From assembly GCA_016780825.1 (NCBI GenBank), contig JADHLF010000002.1:1-64000 (forward strand): 64,000 bases of DNA. The letters run 5' to 3'. The stretch comes from Planktomarina sp. GTDB lineage: Bacteria; Pseudomonadota; Alphaproteobacteria; Rhodobacterales; Rhodobacteraceae. Position numbers and translations under genes: made by a program. Positions 8,518 to 17,702 of the stretch are shown in pieces. Positions within the stretch are counted from its first letter, which is position 1. Every line of letters begins with the position of its first letter. A model generated the notes under the pieces. It ran no database searches. It was given only the letters and a program-made list of their open reading frames with translations, and had not been told where the DNA came from.

Positions 8518-11424
8518 ATGTCCGAGCAAACTACAGATTACAAAGACACCCTCAATCTGCCTAAGACAGATTTTCCCATGCGTGCCGGCCTGCCAAAGCG
8601 CGAACCTGAATGGCTGGCCCGTTGGGAAGAGATTGGCATCTATGACCGGTTGCGTGAGAAAACAGGGCGTGAGAGCTTTACCCTCCATGACGGGCCGCCC
8701 TATGCCAATGGCAATCTGCACATTGGTCATGCGCTCAATAAGATCCTCAAAGATATGGTGGTGCGCTCGCAGCAAATGATGGGCAAAGATGCGCGCTATA
8801 TCCCAGGTTGGGATTGTCACGGGTTGCCGATTGAGTGGAAAATAGAGGAAAAATACCGCAAAAAGGGCCGAGACAAAGATGCGGTTCCTGTGATCGAATT
8901 TCGCCAGGAATGCCGCGAATTTGCCGCCGGCTGGGTGGATATCCAGCGCGATGAATTCAAGCGACTGGGCATCACCGGCAAATGGGAAAATCCCTATTTG
9001 ACTATGGATTTTCACGCGGAACGGGTGATTGCGGCGGAATTTCAAAAATTCTTGATGAATGGGACACTTTATCAAGGATCAAAACCTGTCATGTGGTCGC
9101 CGGTTGAGAAAACAGCCCTTGCTGAAGCTGAGGTTGAATATCACGATAAAGAAAGCTTCACCGTTTGGGTGAAATTTCAAGTGGTTGGCACGGGCGATGC
9201 GACATTAGACAGTGCCAAAGTTGTGATATGGACCACGACCCCTTGGACCATTCCGTCGAATAAGGCGGTGGTCTATGGCGCGGGAATTTCCTATGGGCTT
9301 TATGAGGTGATCGGCCGGCCTGAGCAATGTTGGGCTCGGATCGGTGAGCGGTTTATTCTATCAGATGCTTTGGCCGAAGATGTCATGGGCCGCGCGCGCC
9401 TTGATCGGTCAATGTATCGCCGGTTGTGTGACATCACCGCCGAGGATTTGGCGAAGATCCAGCTGCTCCATCCTCTGCACGGTGTTGAAGGCGGTGCGGG
9501 CGAATGGGATGATATCCGCGACTTCCGCGCGGCTGATTTTGTCACCGACACGGAAGGCACGGGATTTGTGCACTGTGCGCCCTCGCACGGCATGGAAGAG
9601 TTTGAGCTCTATCGCGACCTGGGCATGTTGGAGCAGGTGATCACCTATAACGTGATGGAAGATGGGCGTTTCCGCGCTGATTTGCCATTCTTTGGCGGCA
9701 AGGCAATCCTTAAGCCCAACGGCAAAGAGGGCAATGCCAATGAGGCGATCATTGACAAGCTGGCCGAAGTGGGCGGCTTGCTTGCGCGTGGTAAAATCAA
9801 GCACAGCTATCCACACAGCTGGCGCTCTAAGGCACCCGTGATCTATCGCAACACGCCGCAATGGTTTGCTGCCGTCGACAAGCCGGTCAATGATGGGCAA
9901 GACACCTATGGCAAGACCATCCGCGCGCGCGCGCTGACCTCCATTGATGAGCTTGTCACTTGGACTCCGCCAACCGGGCGCAATCGATTGTATTCCATGA
10001 TCGAGGCACGGCCCGATTGGGTTTTGTCGCGCCAGCGTGCCTGGGGCGTGCCTTTGACCTGTTTTACCAAAAACGGCAGCCTGCCCACGGATGACGATTA
10101 TCTGCTGCGCAATGAAGAGGTCAACGCGCGCATATTGGAGGCTTTTGAGGCCGAGGGCGCGGATGCCTGGTATCAAGAGGGCGCAAAAGAGCGCTTCTTG
10201 GGCGGTATCGTGGCACCTGAAGACTTCACGCAGGTGTTCGACATCCTGGATGTTTGGTTTGACAGCGGATCCACGCATGCATTTGTGTTGCGCGACCGGG
10301 CCGATGGGTCCGACGATGGTTTGGCCGATCTCTATCTTGAAGGCACAGACCAGCATCGCGGATGGTTCCATTCCTCAATGCTGCAATCTTGCGGCACCCA
10401 GGGCCGCGCGCCCTATCGGGGCGTGCTGACCCATGGGTTCACGCTGGACGAAAAGGGCATGAAGATGTCCAAATCCATTGGCAATACCGTTTCGCCCGAA
10501 GATGTGACCCGGCAATATGGCGCGGATATCTTGCGTTTGTGGGTGGCACAATCCGATTACACAAGTGATCTTAGGATTGGTCCGGAGATCCTAAAAGGCG
10601 TCGCCGACAGCTATCGCCGGCTGCGCAATACAATGCGGTTTATGCTGGGCTCTCTGGCGGATTTCACCCCGGCAGATCAGGTGGCACCCAAGGCAATGCC
10701 CGAGCTGGAGCAATGGGTTTTGCACCGTTTGGCGCAATTGGATACCACCGTGCGAGACGGTTATGCGGCCTATGATTTCCAAGGCGTTTTCCAGGCCCTG
10801 TTCCAATTTGCAACCGTGGATCTGTCGTCATTTTACTTCGACATTCGCAAAGACGTGCTCTACTGCGATGGCGATACAGCAGAACGCCGCGCGGCTCGGA
10901 CGGTTTTGGATATCCTCTACCACCGTTTGACAACTTGGCTGGCGCCGGTTTTGACCTTCACAATGGAGGAGGTTTGGCTGGAGCGTCACCCAGAGGAGGG
11001 CAGTTCGGTGCATTTGCAAGACATGCCGCAGACCCCATCCAGCTGGTCCAATCCAGATTTGGCCGAGAAATGGTCCAGCATCCGCAAGGTGCGCCGTGTG
11101 GTGACGGGGGCGCTGGAAGTGGAGCGGCGTGAAAAGAACATCGGCTCGAGCCTTGAGGCCGCACCGGTCGTCTATGTATCGGCAGATGTGGCGGAGCGGT
11201 TGAAATCTGTGAGTTTTGCAGATCTGTGCATCACATCTGGCATTGAAATTTCGACCGAGGCGGCGCCGGAGGCCGCTTTCACCTTGGACGATACAGAGGG
11301 GGTGGCGGTGTCCTTTGTGAAGGCCAGTGGAGAAAAATGCCAGCGGTGTTGGAAAATCTTGCCCGATGTGGGGCAGCACAGTCATGCCGGTGTCTGCGGG
11401 CGCTGTGATGCGGCGCTGCGCTAG
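8518..11424 (+). CDS. ileS: isoleucyl-tRNA synthetase
   Basis: Class I synthetase that charges tRNA-Ile. The 968-residue product has the HIGH signature (PPYANGNLHIGHALN, His68 to His71), the CP1 editing insertion, the KMSKS loop at residues 649-653 (KMSKSIGN), and a C-terminal Cys4 zinc knuckle (CQRCW and CGRCD). Full length and all catalytic motifs are present. The start at 8518 follows a GAGACGAG ribosome site; an in-frame ATG 12 bases upstream has none. A strong terminator lies 17 bases after the stop. Confidence 0.97.
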   Translation: MSEQTTDYKDTLNLPKTDFPMRAGLPKREPEWLARWEEIGIYDRLREKTGRESFTLHDGPPYANGNLHIGHALNKILKDMVVRSQQMMGKDARYIPGWDCHGLPIEWKIEEKYRKKGRDKDAVPVIEFRQECREFAAGWVDIQRDEFKRLGITGKWENPYLTMDFHAERVIAAEFQKFLMNGTLYQGSKPVMWSPVEKTALAEAEVEYHDKESFTVWVKFQVVGTGDATLDSAKVVIWTTTPWTIPSNKAVVYGAGISYGLYEVIGRPEQCWARIGERFILSDALAEDVMGRARLDRSMYRRLCDITAEDLAKIQLLHPLHGVEGGAGEWDDIRDFRAADFVTDTEGTGFVHCAPSHGMEEFELYRDLGMLEQVITYNVMEDGRFRADLPFFGGKAILKPNGKEGNANEAIIDKLAEVGGLLARGKIKHSYPHSWRSKAPVIYRNTPQWFAAVDKPVNDGQDTYGKTIRARALTSIDELVTWTPPTGRNRLYSMIEARPDWVLSRQRAWGVPLTCFTKNGSLPTDDDYLLRNEEVNARILEAFEAEGADAWYQEGAKERFLGGIVAPEDFTQVFDILDVWFDSGSTHAFVLRDRADGSDDGLADLYLEGTDQHRGWFHSSMLQSCGTQGRAPYRGVLTHGFTLDEKGMKMSKSIGNTVSPEDVTRQYGADILRLWVAQSDYTSDLRIGPEILKGVADSYRRLRNTMRFMLGSLADFTPADQVAPKAMPELEQWVLHRLAQLDTTVRDGYAAYDFQGVFQALFQFATVDLSSFYFDIRKDVLYCDGDTAERRAARTVLDILYHRLTTWLAPVLTFTMEEVWLERHPEEGSSVHLQDMPQTPSSWSNPDLAEKWSSIRKVRRVVTGALEVERREKNIGSSLEAAPVVYVSADVAERLKSVSFADLCITSGIEISTEAAPEAAFTLDDTEGVAVSFVKASGEKCQRCWKILPDVGQHSHAGVCGRCDAALR

Positions 11425-11440
11425 GTCTCTATGTGATCGT

Positions 11441-11466
11441 GCGGCGGGGCGCCCTGCGCCCCCCGC
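11441..11466 (+). terminator. intrinsic terminator after ileS
   Basis: GCGG-C-GGGGCGC pairs with GCGCCCC-CCGC around a CCT loop, with one bulged C. A TGTCCTTTATTTTG tract follows. It sits 17 bases past the ileS stop and before the GTG of the exporter gene. Confidence 0.75.
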
Positions 11467-11490
11467 TGTCCTTTATTTTGTGAGGGCGTT

Positions 11491-12327
11491 GTGACTGGGC
11501 TGGTGTTTGGTTCGGTGGTATTGGCCGCTTTTCTGCATGCCGGCTGGAATGCATTGATCAAAACAGGGCAGAACAAGCAATCGGGCATGTTGCTTTTGAC
11601 CTTGGCTCATGCCTTCTTTGGCCTTTGCATTCTCCCCTTTGTTTCGCTGCCGCAGGGCGAGGCATGGCTCTGGCTCATCGCCTCGGGCCTTATTCACATG
11701 TTTTACCAACTGTTCTTGGGCCTTGCCTATGATCGTGGCGATTTAAGCCGGGTCTATCCCATTGCCCGCGGGGCAGCACCGATGATCGTTTTGATCATCA
11801 GCCTGTCATTCGGCATTGATCCGCTCCGCGGTTTGGATCTTCTGGGGATATCGGTTTTGGGTCTGGGGATTGTCCTGATGGCGCGCGGGGTGTTCAGCTC
11901 GGGCGAGGATCGCAGGCTGATTCCGTTGGCCCTTGGATCTGCGGCCGCGACGGCGGGCTATTCATTGGTGGATGGGCTGGGCGCGCGGGTGATGGGGGAT
12001 GCGCTGGCCTATGTTTCTTGGTTGCTGATTTTCTCTGCGGTGTTTTACACGCCGGTTATCTTGGCGTTGCGCGGTCCTTCGGTTCTTCCGCGTGGGGGGG
12101 CGCAGATTGCGCTTGGGCTTTTGGCCGGGCTGGCCTCGTTTGCGGCCTATGCGCTGGTGGTTTGGGCGATGACAAGGGCGCCCATTGCCTTGGTCACCGC
12201 TTTGCGTGAAAGCTCCATTCTCTTTGCGATGCTCTTCGGCTGGTTGTTCTTTCGCGACACTATGGGGCCGAGCAAAATATGGGCCGGTCTGGTGATTGTC
12301 GCGGGTGTCATTCTTACCCGTCTCTAA
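11491..12327 (+). CDS. DMT-superfamily EamA transporter
   Basis: A 278-residue inner-membrane protein with about ten hydrophobic helices in two EamA repeats. Family members export or import amino acids, nucleotide precursors or drugs; the substrate here is unknown. Translation is taken to start at the GTG at 11491, which gives VFGSVVLAAFLHAGWNALIK as the first helix with the family-typical HAGWNALIK. A late LRESSILFAMLFGWLFF segment matches the second repeat. Its stop overlaps the pcs stop on the other strand by four bases. Confidence 0.85.
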   Translation: MTGLVFGSVVLAAFLHAGWNALIKTGQNKQSGMLLLTLAHAFFGLCILPFVSLPQGEAWLWLIASGLIHMFYQLFLGLAYDRGDLSRVYPIARGAAPMIVLIISLSFGIDPLRGLDLLGISVLGLGIVLMARGVFSSGEDRRLIPLALGSAAATAGYSLVDGLGARVMGDALAYVSWLLIFSAVFYTPVILALRGPSVLPRGGAQIALGLLAGLASFAAYALVVWAMTRAPIALVTALRESSILFAMLFGWLFFRDTMGPSKIWAGLVIVAGVILTRL

Positions 12328-13013
12328 GGTTTCGCAGTGATTTGCTGGGCGATGCCGGCAAAGAGAAGATAGGCCGAACAGCTCACCAAGCCGAGGTTGG
12401 CCAAGTAAACTTCGGTAAAGTTGCCCCAAGCGGCCCAGGCGGCAAAGCCCACCCAGGCCAAAGCGATGGGCAGGGTCAGAGGCCGCCAGCGCTCCGTGCG
12501 CACGGGATGGACAAATTTAAGCGGCAGGAACATCGAAATGGCCAGAAGCGCCACCGCCGCAAGAATGACCCAATGGTTGGGCTCGGTGGCAAAGATCACG
12601 ATCACCGCCATATTCCAAGCGCCGGGAAAGCCCTGAAAGGAGTTGTCCTTGGTCTTCATGCGCTGATCGGCAAAATACATCGCACTGGCGAAAGTGATGA
12701 CAATGATCGCCACCCATCCGGACCAACCGGCCAGTAAGCCACTGGCAAATAACGCATAGGCCGGAATAAACACATAGGTCAGATAATCGATGATTAAATC
12801 GAGCAGCACCCCATCAAACAGCGGCGCATTGATTTTGACGTCATAGCGGCGGGCTAAGGGACCATCGATCCCATCGACGAAAAACGCCACCACGAGCCAG
12901 ACAAACATCATGTCCCATTTTTCATTGACCGCTTCCAGCAGTGCCAGCATGGCAAACACAGCACCGGTTGCAGTCAGTAAGTGAACCGCCAAGGCTTTTA
13001 ATCGAATATCCAT
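12324..13013 (-). CDS. pcs: phosphatidylcholine synthase
   Basis: Pcs makes phosphatidylcholine directly from CDP-diacylglycerol and choline in the inner membrane. The 229-residue product has about eight hydrophobic helices and the CDP-alcohol phosphotransferase signature. That signature is in the Pcs-specific spacing: DGPLAR, twelve residues, then GVLLDLIID. The start was set at the ATG giving MDIRLKALAVH; the longer version adds a non-conserved Cys-rich stretch. The gene stands alone and is convergent with the EamA gene. It implies choline uptake or supply and PC-containing membranes. Confidence 0.92.
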   Translation of the reverse strand: MDIRLKALAVHLLTATGAVFAMLALLEAVNEKWDMMFVWLVVAFFVDGIDGPLARRYDVKINAPLFDGVLLDLIIDYLTYVFIPAYALFASGLLAGWSGWVAIIVITFASAMYFADQRMKTKDNSFQGFPGAWNMAVIVIFATEPNHWVILAAVALLAISMFLPLKFVHPVRTERWRPLTLPIALAWVGFAAWAAWGNFTEVYLANLGLVSCSAYLLFAGIAQQITAKP

Positions 13014-13048
13014 GTGCCCATATAGGCGCAATTCGCAGCCCGTGGCAA

Positions 13049-13990
13049 TCAAGCTTTGGGATGGGCAGCGTTGTAAATTTCCATCAAGCGTGCGGTGTCC
13101 ACCGCTGTATAGGTTTGGGTGGTCGACAGCGAGGCATGGCCGAGCAGCTCTTGGATGGTGCGCAGATCGCCCCCCGCGCTGAGCAGATGAGTGGCAAAGG
13201 AATGGCGCATGGCGTGGGGGGTGGCGCTGGCTGGCAGACCCAATTGCATCCGAGCCATGCGCATGGATTTTTGAACCAATCTGGGCCGCAATGGGCCGCC
13301 GCGTTTTCCTCGAAAGATTGGATCTTTTGCTCCGATATGAAAAGGACAGAGCGCCACATATCGTGTGACTGCGGCACGGGCCACGGGTAAGACAGGCACC
13401 AAACGCTGCTTGCCGCCTTTGCCCGTGATGCGCAAGACATCGGGCAAGGGATGATCGGATCCGGTTAATCCGAGGGCCTCAGATATGCGCAGGCCGCAGC
13501 CATACAGCAGGGTTAAAACGGCGGCATCGCGGGCGGCGATCCAATCCTCTTGGGCCTGCAACTCGACGGCCTCAATCATGTGATGGGCGGCATCTTCGGC
13601 CAGAGGGCGGGCCAGCTTGCGTTCAAATTTTGGCGCCCGCGCCAATAATACTGCCGTCGGTTCAAGCGCGTGGCGCTCGGCCAGCCAACGAAAGAAGGTT
13701 TTCACCGCAGAGAGTGCGCGCGCCAAACTTCGGCTGCTCACCCCGCGGCTGCGCTCATGGGCCATCCAGGCGCGCATGTCGCGGGTGGCAATAGCGGCCA
13801 GAGAGGACAGCCCCTGCCGACCGCCGCGATGGTGGGCCATGAAGGCGGTAAACCCGGCCACATCGGTTGCATATGCGTTGAGGGTGTTATCGGCCGCAGA
13901 TTTCAAAGCGCGTTCGTGAGACAGCCAATGCTCCATGGCGTCGCGAATGGCCGGTGATATCAAGGTGAGGTCAGACCTCTGTGACATCAT
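13049..13990 (-). CDS. xerC: tyrosine recombinase XerC
   Basis: Site-specific recombinase that with XerD resolves chromosome dimers at dif. The 313-residue protein has the N-terminal SAM-like core-binding domain and all catalytic residues: Arg in GCGLRISEALG, Lys in GKGGKQRLVP, HAMRHSFATHLL (His-x-x-Arg), a His in LLGHASLSTT, and the Tyr nucleophile in TQTYTAVD. It follows the DUF484 gene with a 6-base gap, an arrangement seen in many proteobacteria. Because it is full length, next to DUF484 and away from any mobile element, a phage integrase is unlikely. Confidence 0.94.
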   Translation of the reverse strand: MMSQRSDLTLISPAIRDAMEHWLSHERALKSAADNTLNAYATDVAGFTAFMAHHRGGRQGLSSLAAIATRDMRAWMAHERSRGVSSRSLARALSAVKTFFRWLAERHALEPTAVLLARAPKFERKLARPLAEDAAHHMIEAVELQAQEDWIAARDAAVLTLLYGCGLRISEALGLTGSDHPLPDVLRITGKGGKQRLVPVLPVARAAVTRYVALCPFHIGAKDPIFRGKRGGPLRPRLVQKSMRMARMQLGLPASATPHAMRHSFATHLLSAGGDLRTIQELLGHASLSTTQTYTAVDTARLMEIYNAAHPKA

Positions 13991-13996
13991 CGCCCC

Positions 13997-14701
13997 CTAT
14001 GCCAGCCACCGGCGCAGGGCGCGCTCAAAGATCGTTGCGAAAAATGTCAGCAAGTCTGTGCCCTGGGCCGGGGAGAATTGCTCGGCATCTTTGGCGGCAA
14101 GAACCAAAAGGCCGGGCAGGGTGCCTGCGCCAAAATCAAGCTGCAAACAGGCCTCAGACCCCATCGGCCCGATGGCCTCGGGATAGACAAAACCATCCTG
14201 ATGGGTGACGGTGCGCAGGGTTACCTTTGCCTCCAAATTTTGGGACAGGTAATGGGCGACGAAGCCCAACGGGGCGGGTTTCACAACAGGGCCCAGCGCC
14301 GCGAGATTTGGATCGGGACTTTGATTTTGCGTTTCCAGAATCAAACAGGCGTAGTCGATCCGCAAGATGTCGACCATCTCTGCGCCAATCATGGTCAAGA
14401 ACCCGCCAAAATCGGTCGGCTCCATGATTTTTAATAAGGCGCGATGGATTTGTTGCGTGCCGGCAAGATTGTCGTAAGCGGCTGCAATCACAGAGCGGTT
14501 GGTCTCTTCCAGCCGGCCCAATTGCGCCTCAAGCCGTTGCATGGCTACGCTGCGCAAGTCGACGATGTTTTGACCGAGGGTCTCATCATGGGCCGCCAAC
14601 AGCGCCCGCATCACATCCGGGGCGTCAAGCACGATTCTTGGATTCTTGGTGATGATATCACGTAAGATGTCTTCGGCTTGCGCTGCGGTTTGCGGTGTCA
14701 T
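13997..14701 (-). CDS. DUF484 family protein
   Basis: A 234-residue GAF-like protein of the DUF484 family, commonly encoded with xerC. The N-terminus carries helical sequence with PRIVLDAPDVMRALL. The C-terminal two thirds is GAF-like, ending with LDFGAGTLPGLLVLAAKD and FATIFERALRRWL. The ATG at 14701 was preferred to a GTG at 14716 because TGGGA stands at ribosome-site distance. The molecular role is not known. It is probably the first gene of the DUF484-xerC transcript. Confidence 0.88.
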   Translation of the reverse strand: MTPQTAAQAEDILRDIITKNPRIVLDAPDVMRALLAAHDETLGQNIVDLRSVAMQRLEAQLGRLEETNRSVIAAAYDNLAGTQQIHRALLKIMEPTDFGGFLTMIGAEMVDILRIDYACLILETQNQSPDPNLAALGPVVKPAPLGFVAHYLSQNLEAKVTLRTVTHQDGFVYPEAIGPMGSEACLQLDFGAGTLPGLLVLAAKDAEQFSPAQGTDLLTFFATIFERALRRWLA

Positions 14702-14762
14702 GGCGGTCCCAGTCACTGAGGCGATGGCTGTCCCACATGGGATGGGACAGGTTTACCATAGG

Positions 14763-15416
14763 TTAGAGAATCTTCTGACCAGTTTTTGCCCAATCGGACA
14801 TAAATTGCTCTAAACCTTTGTCGGTCAAAGGATGATTGGCTAAAGATTTGATCACATTTGGCGGCGCTGTAATCACATCTGCCCCAATCAAGGCCGATTG
14901 TGTGACGTGGTTCACTGTGCGAATTGAGGCTGCCAAAATCTGCGTCTCAAATCCAAAATTATCGTAAATTTGGCGGATATCTGCGATTAAATCCATTCCG
15001 TCGATGTTGACGTCATCCAGGCGACCGATGAAGGGGCTGATGAAGGTTGCCCCGGCCTTGGCGGCCAAAAGCGCTTGGTTGGCGCTAAAGCAGAGGGTGA
15101 CATTCACCATTTTCCCTTCGCTCGACAGGGTCTTACAAGCTTTGAGCCCGTCCCATGTCAGCGGCAGTTTGACCGTTATGTTTGGCGCAATTTCCGCCAG
15201 CTTGCGCCCTTCGGCGATCATATCGTCCGACTTGGTCGCCACGACTTCTGCGCTGACCGGCCCGGAGACCAATTCGCAAATTTCGCGTGTCACTTCAATG
15301 ATATCACGGCCGGATTTCAAGATCAAAGAGGGGTTGGTTGTCACCCCATCAACCATGCCCAAATCGTTCAATTCGGCAATTGCGTCTATTTCAGCGGTAT
15401 CAACAAAAAATTTCAT
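14763..15416 (-). CDS. fsa: transaldolase / fructose-6-phosphate aldolase family (FSA-TalC type)
   Basis: A 217-residue small transaldolase of the TalC/FSA subfamily. It moves or releases a dihydroxyacetone unit through a Schiff base. The protein starts MKFFVDTAEID, has the family GVTTNPSL turn at 24-31, and the Schiff-base lysine in TVKLPLTWDG (Lys83). Length and motifs match the short decameric enzymes. Whether it acts as transaldolase in the pentose phosphate pathway or as F6P aldolase cannot be told from sequence by eye. A longer frame upstream was rejected. It is divergent from priA with an 89-base gap. Confidence 0.9.
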   Translation of the reverse strand: MKFFVDTAEIDAIAELNDLGMVDGVTTNPSLILKSGRDIIEVTREICELVSGPVSAEVVATKSDDMIAEGRKLAEIAPNITVKLPLTWDGLKACKTLSSEGKMVNVTLCFSANQALLAAKAGATFISPFIGRLDDVNIDGMDLIADIRQIYDNFGFETQILAASIRTVNHVTQSALIGADVITAPPNVIKSLANHPLTDKGLEQFMSDWAKTGQKIL

Positions 15417-15505
15417 GGCGTATGTCCTTGATAGGTTGGCCTTCGTTGGGGCAAGCTTTATCGGAGTTTTTAGGGTACTAAAAGCCCTGCAGTTAAGGAA
15501 ATGCC

Positions 15506-17695
15506 GTGGCAGAGCCGCAATTCTTTCATCAAGGTGATTTGGTCGCCGTCCTGACCAGCCAACCGCTGGATCGGCTGCTCGATTATAAGGCACCGGAAGG
15601 TGGATGCTGGCAGGGGGCCTTTGTTGAGGTGCCTTTGGGGCCGCGAAAGGTCTTGGGTGTCGTCTGGCGGGCTGGCACGGGGGGCTATGACGCCGCTAAG
15701 ATCCGCGCAGTGATCCGCGTGCTTGATGTGGCGCCCATGCAACACAGTATGGCAGAATTCCTGCGCCGGGTTTCGGACTATACGCTTACGCCGATGTCAA
15801 AAATGTTGCGCCTGGCCACGCGCGCGCCGGGCCTGGGTGATCCGCCCTCGATGCGGCAGGTTTACCGCTTGGGGGCGCAGACCGAGGTCCGCATGACTGA
15901 CGCGCGGCAAAAAGTGCTCGCAGTTTTGGAGGAATTTGCCGAGCTGAGTTTCACGTTGAAGGAATTATGCGAGGCGGCCGGTGTGACCGCATCGGTGGTC
16001 AAAGGCCTGGTGAAACTGGGGGCGGTCGCGGAGGTGGCCACGCCACAAGACATGCCTTTTGCGCATTTGAACCCAAGCCTGCCCGGCAAGAGCCTGTCGG
16101 AAGATCAAGCTCATGCAGTTGCGCAATTGCAGGCCAATGCCGCCGGCTACCGCACCACGCTTTTGAAAGGTGTCACGGGATCGGGCAAAACCGAGGTCTA
16201 TTTGGAGGCGGTGGCCAATTGCCTCAAACAGGGGCGACAGGCTCTGGTGTTATTGCCTGAAATTGCTTTGACGGCAGAATTCTTGACCCGGGTGGAGGCC
16301 CGCTTTGGCGCCCGCCCGGCAGAATGGCATTCGGGCGTGACCATGACGGAGCGGCGGCGCACCTGGAAAATGGTGGGGCAGGGTCATGCGCAAATGGTGG
16401 TGGGCGCGCGGTCGGCATTGTTTTTGCCGTTTCAAGATTTGGGTCTGATCGTCGTCGATGAGGAACACGACAGCAGCTATAAACAAGAGGACGGTGTTCT
16501 TTACAACGCGCGCGATATGGCTGTGCTGCGCGGCTCTTTGGTGGGCGGGCAGGTGGTGCTGGCCAGCGCAACGCCCAGTCTCGAAAGTTGGGCCAATGTT
16601 GACGCGGGAAAATATAAGAAAATCGAGCTGAAAAGCCGCTTTGGCGCGTCAGTTTTGCCTGAGATGATGGCGATTGATATGCGCCAAGAAACTTTGCCCG
16701 CAGATCGTTGGATATCCCCCCGCCTGCAAAAGATGGTTGAGGCCCGCATTCAGGCTGGGGAGCAATCCTTGCTCTTTATCAATCGCCGCGGCTATGCGCC
16801 CATCACCCTCTGCCGGGCCTGTGGCAATCAAGTGGGCTGCGATCATTGCGACGCGCGGATGGTCGAGCATCGCTTTCTCAAGCGGTTAATGTGTCACCAA
16901 TGTGGCGAAAGTAAGCCAGTGCCAAAAATTTGCCCAAGTTGCGCGGTGGAGGACCGTTTGGCTGTGGTCGGGCCGGGGGTGGAGCGATTGGCAGAGGAGG
17001 CCACAGCGCTTTTTCCTGAGGCGAAAGTTGCGGTTCTCTCCTCTGATTTATTTGGCTCAGCGCGCGCGCTGAAGGAGCAGATCGCCAAACTTGCGGCCGG
17101 GGAGGTCGATGTGATCATTGGCACGCAACTGGTTGCCAAAGGGCATAATTTTCCAAAGTTAACCTTGGTTGGCGTCATTGATGCAGATTTGGGGCTACAA
17201 GGTTCGGATTTAAGGGCCGCAGAACGTACCTTTCAGCTCATGCGCCAAGTGGCCGGTCGCGCTGGACGGTCTGATAGGCCCGGCGTGGCGGCGTTGCAAA
17301 CCCATCAGCCAGAGCACCCGGTGATCCGCGCAATTTTGGACGGGGATGAGGAGGCCTTTTGGAGCGCCGAAGCGCAGGCCCGCGCACAAGCCGGTGTGCC
17401 GCCCTATGGCCGCTTGGTCGGGGTTGTCCTGTCGTCACCCGATGCCCAGGAGGCCTTTGAGGTGGGGCAGGCTATGGCGCGCAATTGTCAGCCTTTGACA
17501 GAGATCGGAGCACAGATTTTTGGACCGGCCCCAGCGCCAATTGCCCGCATCCGAGGGCGCCACAGGGTCCGGCTCTTAATTAAGGCAGAAAAAAACGCTC
17601 CCATTCAAGCGGCTTTGAGTGCTTGGACCGCCCTATTCAAATTGCCAAATTCCCTCCGCTTGTCGATTGATATCGATCCGCAGAGTTTCTATTGA
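15506..17695 (+). CDS. priA: primosomal replication restart helicase PriA
   Basis: PriA reloads the replisome at collapsed forks. The 729-residue protein shows the N-terminal fork-binding domain, Walker A GVTGSGKT (222-229), the DEEH box (318-321), a Cys-rich zinc insertion (CRACGNQVGCDHCD and CHQCGESKPVPKICPSC) and the C-terminal helicase lobe with VAGRAGRSDRPG. Translation starts at a GTG preceded by AAGGAA at 5-base spacing. It ends 7 bases from the end of ecm, tail-to-tail. Confidence 0.96.
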   Translation: MAEPQFFHQGDLVAVLTSQPLDRLLDYKAPEGGCWQGAFVEVPLGPRKVLGVVWRAGTGGYDAAKIRAVIRVLDVAPMQHSMAEFLRRVSDYTLTPMSKMLRLATRAPGLGDPPSMRQVYRLGAQTEVRMTDARQKVLAVLEEFAELSFTLKELCEAAGVTASVVKGLVKLGAVAEVATPQDMPFAHLNPSLPGKSLSEDQAHAVAQLQANAAGYRTTLLKGVTGSGKTEVYLEAVANCLKQGRQALVLLPEIALTAEFLTRVEARFGARPAEWHSGVTMTERRRTWKMVGQGHAQMVVGARSALFLPFQDLGLIVVDEEHDSSYKQEDGVLYNARDMAVLRGSLVGGQVVLASATPSLESWANVDAGKYKKIELKSRFGASVLPEMMAIDMRQETLPADRWISPRLQKMVEARIQAGEQSLLFINRRGYAPITLCRACGNQVGCDHCDARMVEHRFLKRLMCHQCGESKPVPKICPSCAVEDRLAVVGPGVERLAEEATALFPEAKVAVLSSDLFGSARALKEQIAKLAAGEVDVIIGTQLVAKGHNFPKLTLVGVIDADLGLQGSDLRAAERTFQLMRQVAGRAGRSDRPGVAALQTHQPEHPVIRAILDGDEEAFWSAEAQARAQAGVPPYGRLVGVVLSSPDAQEAFEVGQAMARNCQPLTEIGAQIFGPAPAPIARIRGRHRVRLLIKAEKNAPIQAALSAWTALFKLPNSLRLSIDIDPQSFY

Positions 17696-17702
17696 CGCCT
17701 GG

